Source of the DNA: an uncultured Acetatifactor sp.
Lineage (GTDB): Bacteria; Bacillota; Clostridia; Lachnospirales; Lachnospiraceae
Length of the DNA: 64,000 nucleotides
NCBI GenBank assembly: GCA_910583845.1
Contig: CAJUAB010000012.1
Location: 73,061-137,060 of the forward strand
Direction: 5' to 3'
In this document: piece by piece, positions 60,984 through 64,000 of the stretch
How positions within the stretch are numbered: the first letter of the stretch is position 1
Layout: each line of letters opens with the position of its first letter
Notes under the pieces: generated by a model
Told to the model about the DNA's origin: nothing
Databases searched by the model: none
What the model saw: only the letters and a program-made list of their open reading frames with translations
Program-made: the position numbers and the translations under genes

Positions 60984-63461
60984 TCAGTTTTCACGCAGCC
61001 GCTGGACGATGCTGCTGTTTCCGGTCTTCTGGTAAATTGCCGCAGGAATTGCACCGCAGAGGGCCAGAGCCAGCAGCATATACAGCGCAAAAGGTACAGC
61101 CGGGTAATGGAACGCGCCGAACCCCAGTGAGCTTTGAATCGCGGCGAACAGGAGAATATCGGCGGCAGAGCCAACGGTCAGCGACAAAAACATCGTTGAC
61201 GCAAAATACCAGAACCCCTCCCAGACAATCATCCGCCGCACCTGCCGTCTGGTTGCGCCTATCGATTCCATGGTGGCAAATTCTTTTTGACGGTTCAGAA
61301 TATTGGCACTCATAGTGTTGATAAAGTTCAGAATGCCAATCGAGAACAGTACGATGGTAAGAAATGCGGACAGCCTCGACAGGGAGCTCTTTGCCTCGGC
61401 CAACGATTCCGCCAGTTCGATTTTGGATGTCCTGGAAATGGCGGGAATATGCTCCGTCAGTGACTTCACCTGATCCAAAATGCTCTGCTCATATGCAGGG
61501 GCGCTGTCAATCTTGATGGAGTAGATAATGGCGTCCGGCCTGTATTGGTCGATGACCTTGTTGGAAACCACCAGCCAGGGGGCCGCACCGCCGTTCATGC
61601 CGTCCCGCTCCAGCGGTATCTGTCCTCCTATGGGCAGTTGAAACTCCTGATCCGTGTCCATGACGAAAAAGGTCATCCTGTCTCCCTGGTGCAATCCGTT
61701 TCCGTTCATTTCTGTGGTCAGCAGGAATTCCCCATGTTCAAAGGCATCCATATCTACGGGTGACTCCGCCGATTGGTTATAGGCGTCGATCACATCGCTG
61801 TCCACACCCACCAACAGGCTCCAGAACGCCGCGCTGGGACTGTCGATCCAAACCTGCGGGTCTGTGGGCTCCATGCCGCCTGACTTCTCAAAATCGCTCT
61901 TGATCTGATACCAATCCCCGTATACTTCTTCGGAATACTGCTCATAGATAGGAACGACTTTTGTGATGCCAAAGGTTTCCACGCCCTCCATCTGCCGGAG
62001 TTGGGTCATGATCTCCGATGTAAAGGACTGCTCCTCCTGGGGAGAGAAGGATGCCCGGCTCATGTGGTTATAGAGGGCAATGTCATGAGCTGTATTGAAG
62101 TTGACATATTCGTCCACCGACAAGCCGTTCAGCACCGTCATACAGAGCAGGAACGTTACACTGCTTAAAAGATAAGTCCCTATTACAAAGAATGCTTTTA
62201 CAGGATGCCGGAACGCATTTTTCAGTCCCATCCAAGGCAGCGTGGCATGGTCGGTGGAACGGCTGGTTTGACCCTTGATGCCTTCCTCAGTGTACCGCAG
62301 CGCAGCCATGGGGGAAATAGAGAGGACTTTTCGCGCAGTCATGGAGAAGCTGACAAAAATCATCCCGCAGGAGAACAGGGCAGATACAACGGGGACTGTC
62401 CAATGAAAATCCGCCTGAGTAAAGCCCTCCAGCAAGTCGCCCAGCAGAAGCGGAACGATCCACTGTGTCATAACACATCCCAGCAGCAGGCCGACCGGAA
62501 GCGCCAGCAGCAGAACCCGGCCCATCCGGTAGTAGATGACCCGTTTCAACTGCCTGGGGGAAATTCCGAGGGTTTTCAGCAGCCCATAAAACTGGACATC
62601 CTTGGTGACGGAAATGGCGTTGATGTTGTAGATGATCAAAAAGCCGTCCAACATAAAAAACAGGATGACCACCAGAGCCAGGACAATGTCCCGGAGGGAC
62701 ATCTGCCGCCCTGACAGAACCGTGACAGACTGCTGTTCTGTCAGGCCGAGCTGCTCTGTGATTTGGTTCAGGTTCTTTTGAACGCTGCCGGAGGAAAAGG
62801 AAAATCCGGCTATCGTTGCCGGCATATCGTGCTGCGACAGAGCCATCGTGGACAGGAAAACCTGCTGTTTGGCTGCCGTGTTGATGTAGGAGGTATCCGT
62901 GTAGAAGCCGGAAAGATAAAATGTCTCCTCCTGAACCGCATCACAGTCATCCCAGCCTACGGACAAGGTGATTTCCGTTCCAATCACCGTCTCGATCCCA
63001 AACCGTTTCAGCAGCCAGGTGGACATCATGACCTCGTTGGCCTCAGCAGGATAGTGTCCCTGAAAATCATCGACCAGCGGACTGCCCCAGTTGTCCCAGT
63101 TATGAGCCGCATACAGGTCGATGCTGAGACCGGACTGCCCAGGGTTCCCGATCAGCCGTCCCAGCTTGTAGGAAACATACAGAGGCTTTCGCACTAAATC
63201 ACTTTCCTCCAGCTGGGCCAGCTGTCCGGCGCTGGGATTGGAAAAAATCACATCTGTGGTCATCCCATAGCTTTTCAGACTCTGTAATGCAGAAAAACTT
63301 TGCAGATTGAAAAAGACACTGCAAGTGGCTGTAATCAGAATCACCACAATGATAGCTGCGGCGGCAATCAGTCGGTTGGAGGTGCGTCCGGCCCGAAAGG
63401 AACGCCGGCTGATGACCTGAACTGCGGTTTGTTGGCTGCTCAATCTCTTTCCCTGGCTCAT
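60984..63461 (-). CDS. ABC transporter permease with two FtsX domains
   Basis: 825 residues. A first helix near 31-52 is followed by a large extracytoplasmic domain, three helices near 255-370, another near 425-450, a second large outer domain, and three helices near 690-810. Two FtsX-type cores are visible (VTKDVQFYGLLKTLGISPRQL and LNRQKEFATMESIGATRRQV). This is the layout of MacB-like or antimicrobial-peptide-sensing exporters; the substrate is unknown. GGGAGGG precedes the ATG, which overlaps the ATPase gene by 4 bases. Confidence 0.9.
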   Translation of the reverse strand: MSQGKRLSSQQTAVQVISRRSFRAGRTSNRLIAAAAIIVVILITATCSVFFNLQSFSALQSLKSYGMTTDVIFSNPSAGQLAQLEESDLVRKPLYVSYKLGRLIGNPGQSGLSIDLYAAHNWDNWGSPLVDDFQGHYPAEANEVMMSTWLLKRFGIETVIGTEITLSVGWDDCDAVQEETFYLSGFYTDTSYINTAAKQQVFLSTMALSQHDMPATIAGFSFSSGSVQKNLNQITEQLGLTEQQSVTVLSGRQMSLRDIVLALVVILFFMLDGFLIIYNINAISVTKDVQFYGLLKTLGISPRQLKRVIYYRMGRVLLLALPVGLLLGCVMTQWIVPLLLGDLLEGFTQADFHWTVPVVSALFSCGMIFVSFSMTARKVLSISPMAALRYTEEGIKGQTSRSTDHATLPWMGLKNAFRHPVKAFFVIGTYLLSSVTFLLCMTVLNGLSVDEYVNFNTAHDIALYNHMSRASFSPQEEQSFTSEIMTQLRQMEGVETFGITKVVPIYEQYSEEVYGDWYQIKSDFEKSGGMEPTDPQVWIDSPSAAFWSLLVGVDSDVIDAYNQSAESPVDMDAFEHGEFLLTTEMNGNGLHQGDRMTFFVMDTDQEFQLPIGGQIPLERDGMNGGAAPWLVVSNKVIDQYRPDAIIYSIKIDSAPAYEQSILDQVKSLTEHIPAISRTSKIELAESLAEAKSSLSRLSAFLTIVLFSIGILNFINTMSANILNRQKEFATMESIGATRRQVRRMIVWEGFWYFASTMFLSLTVGSAADILLFAAIQSSLGFGAFHYPAVPFALYMLLALALCGAIPAAIYQKTGNSSIVQRLREN

Positions 63462-64000
63462 TGTCTTACCCTCCCGTCTTCGATGCGTATGATTCGATCC
63501 GCCGTTTGTGCAATGGCGTCATTGTGGGTGATCATGACGGTAGTTTGTCTAAACTTGGCACTGGTGATTTTCAACAGCTCAAGCACATCTTCACTGGTTC
63601 TGCTGTCCAGGTTTCCGGTGGGCTCATCCGCCAGGATGATCTCTGGCTTCGTGAGCAAAGCGCGGGCAATGGAGACTCTCTGCTGCTGACCGCCGGAGAG
63701 GCTGCCCGGGAGGTTCTGGAGCTTGTCCTGGAGACCCAGGGAGCGGACTATTTCCTCCAGAAACCCTTTGTCCGCTTTCCTTCCGTCCAGCTGCACCGGC
63801 AGGACGATGTTTTCATACACATTCAGGATCGGCACCAGATTGTAATTCTGGAACACAAAACCGATGTGACGGCGGCGGAACACCGCCATCTGCTCCTCGC
63901 TTTTTCCTGAGAGGCGTTTCCCGCCCACGATGATGTCCCCGGAAGTAGGCGTGTCCAAGCCGCCCATCATGTGGAGCAGGGTGGATTTGCCGGAGCCGGA
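63458..64000 (-). CDS. ABC transporter ATP-binding protein, partial (N-terminus beyond the window)
   Basis: The visible 180 residues begin inside Walker A (SGSGKSTLLHMMGG) and include the Q-loop (FVFQNYNLVPILNVYEN), signature LSGGQQQRVSIARAL, Walker B IILADEPTGNLDS and the switch His in MITHND. It belongs to the MacB/LolD class that pairs with FtsX-type permeases such as the next gene. Only the first roughly 40 residues are missing. Confidence 0.95.
   Translation of the reverse strand, partial: SGSGKSTLLHMMGGLDTPTSGDIIVGGKRLSGKSEEQMAVFRRRHIGFVFQNYNLVPILNVYENIVLPVQLDGRKADKGFLEEIVRSLGLQDKLQNLPGSLSGGQQQRVSIARALLTKPEIILADEPTGNLDSRTSEDVLELLKITSAKFRQTTVMITHNDAIAQTADRIIRIEDGRVRQ

Noticed and set aside
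1..64000. tRNA, rRNA or known riboswitch genes
   Set aside because: No cloverleaf, rRNA segment or conserved riboswitch core was recognised by reading; a covariance-model scan would be needed to exclude small or divergent RNAs.

Overview
The window looks like a chromosomal segment of a GC-rich, motile, Gram-positive anaerobe of the Clostridia, most likely the family Lachnospiraceae. That placement is an inference. It rests on a Spo0A-type DNA-binding domain, a c-di-AMP cyclase operon, an mbl-flagellar rod operon, Firmicute-style ribosome binding sites and sigma-A promoters, and the absence of outer-membrane genes. Almost every gene is on the minus strand; the one clear exception is yuiD at 30442-30909.

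Positions 1-28445 hold a cell-surface polysaccharide gene cluster, read right to left from a promoter at 28505-28534 and cut off by the left window edge. In transcription order it encodes two polytopic membrane proteins, a GT2, a large polyprenyl-phosphate sugar transferase, a Wzz-like chain-length protein with a degenerate kinase domain, two GT2s (one carrying a 48-bp minisatellite), an EpsG-type polymerase, a PglF/WbpM-type 4,6-dehydratase, a second small sugar transferase, an SDR reductase, more GT2 and GT4 enzymes, two small DUF4214-like proteins, a DUF6311-type membrane protein and a multidomain GT4 fusion. Two secreted proteins follow, a glucosaminidase and a papain-like protease, both ending in DUF4214 repeats. 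A second promoter at 3717-3745 drives a DPM1-like GT2, GtrA, a kinase-pyrophosphorylase fusion and a membrane protein that runs off the edge. No flippase is visible.

Positions 28577-32805 form a junction. It contains a stand-alone Spo0A effector domain with a perfect 0A box in its own promoter, a GtrB-like GT2, divergent yuiD, and a complete group IIC-type intron inserted exactly behind the terminator of the HPr gene.

Positions 32822-60507 carry core functions: HPr; glmM-cdaR-cdaA (c-di-AMP and cell-wall precursors); two unassigned membrane proteins; a YvyF-like protein, comF and recD2; flgJ-flgG-flgF-mbl; uvrA-uvrB with a LexA-type box; ctpA, an EnvC/PcsB-like M23 protein and ftsX-ftsE; a PucR/CdaR-type regulator; yjfB; a CPBP protease, cvfB and an acyl-ACP thioesterase; and a lipoprotein amidase. 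From memory of gene order, several of these pairings resemble Bacillus subtilis (mbl-flhO-flhP, comFC-yvyF, ftsEX-ctpB near uvrBA). Positions 60693-64000 hold a small lipoprotein and an FtsX-type ABC exporter whose ATPase is cut by the right edge.

The observations most worth following are the stand-alone Spo0A-C protein with its 0A box, the precisely placed intron that changes the yuiD stop codon, the spread of DUF4214 domains through the polysaccharide cluster, a pair of 60-bp palindromic elements 25 kb apart, a tandemly duplicated 102-bp palindrome, and the reversed-order sugar kinase-pyrophosphorylase fusion. No tRNA, rRNA or CRISPR array was seen.
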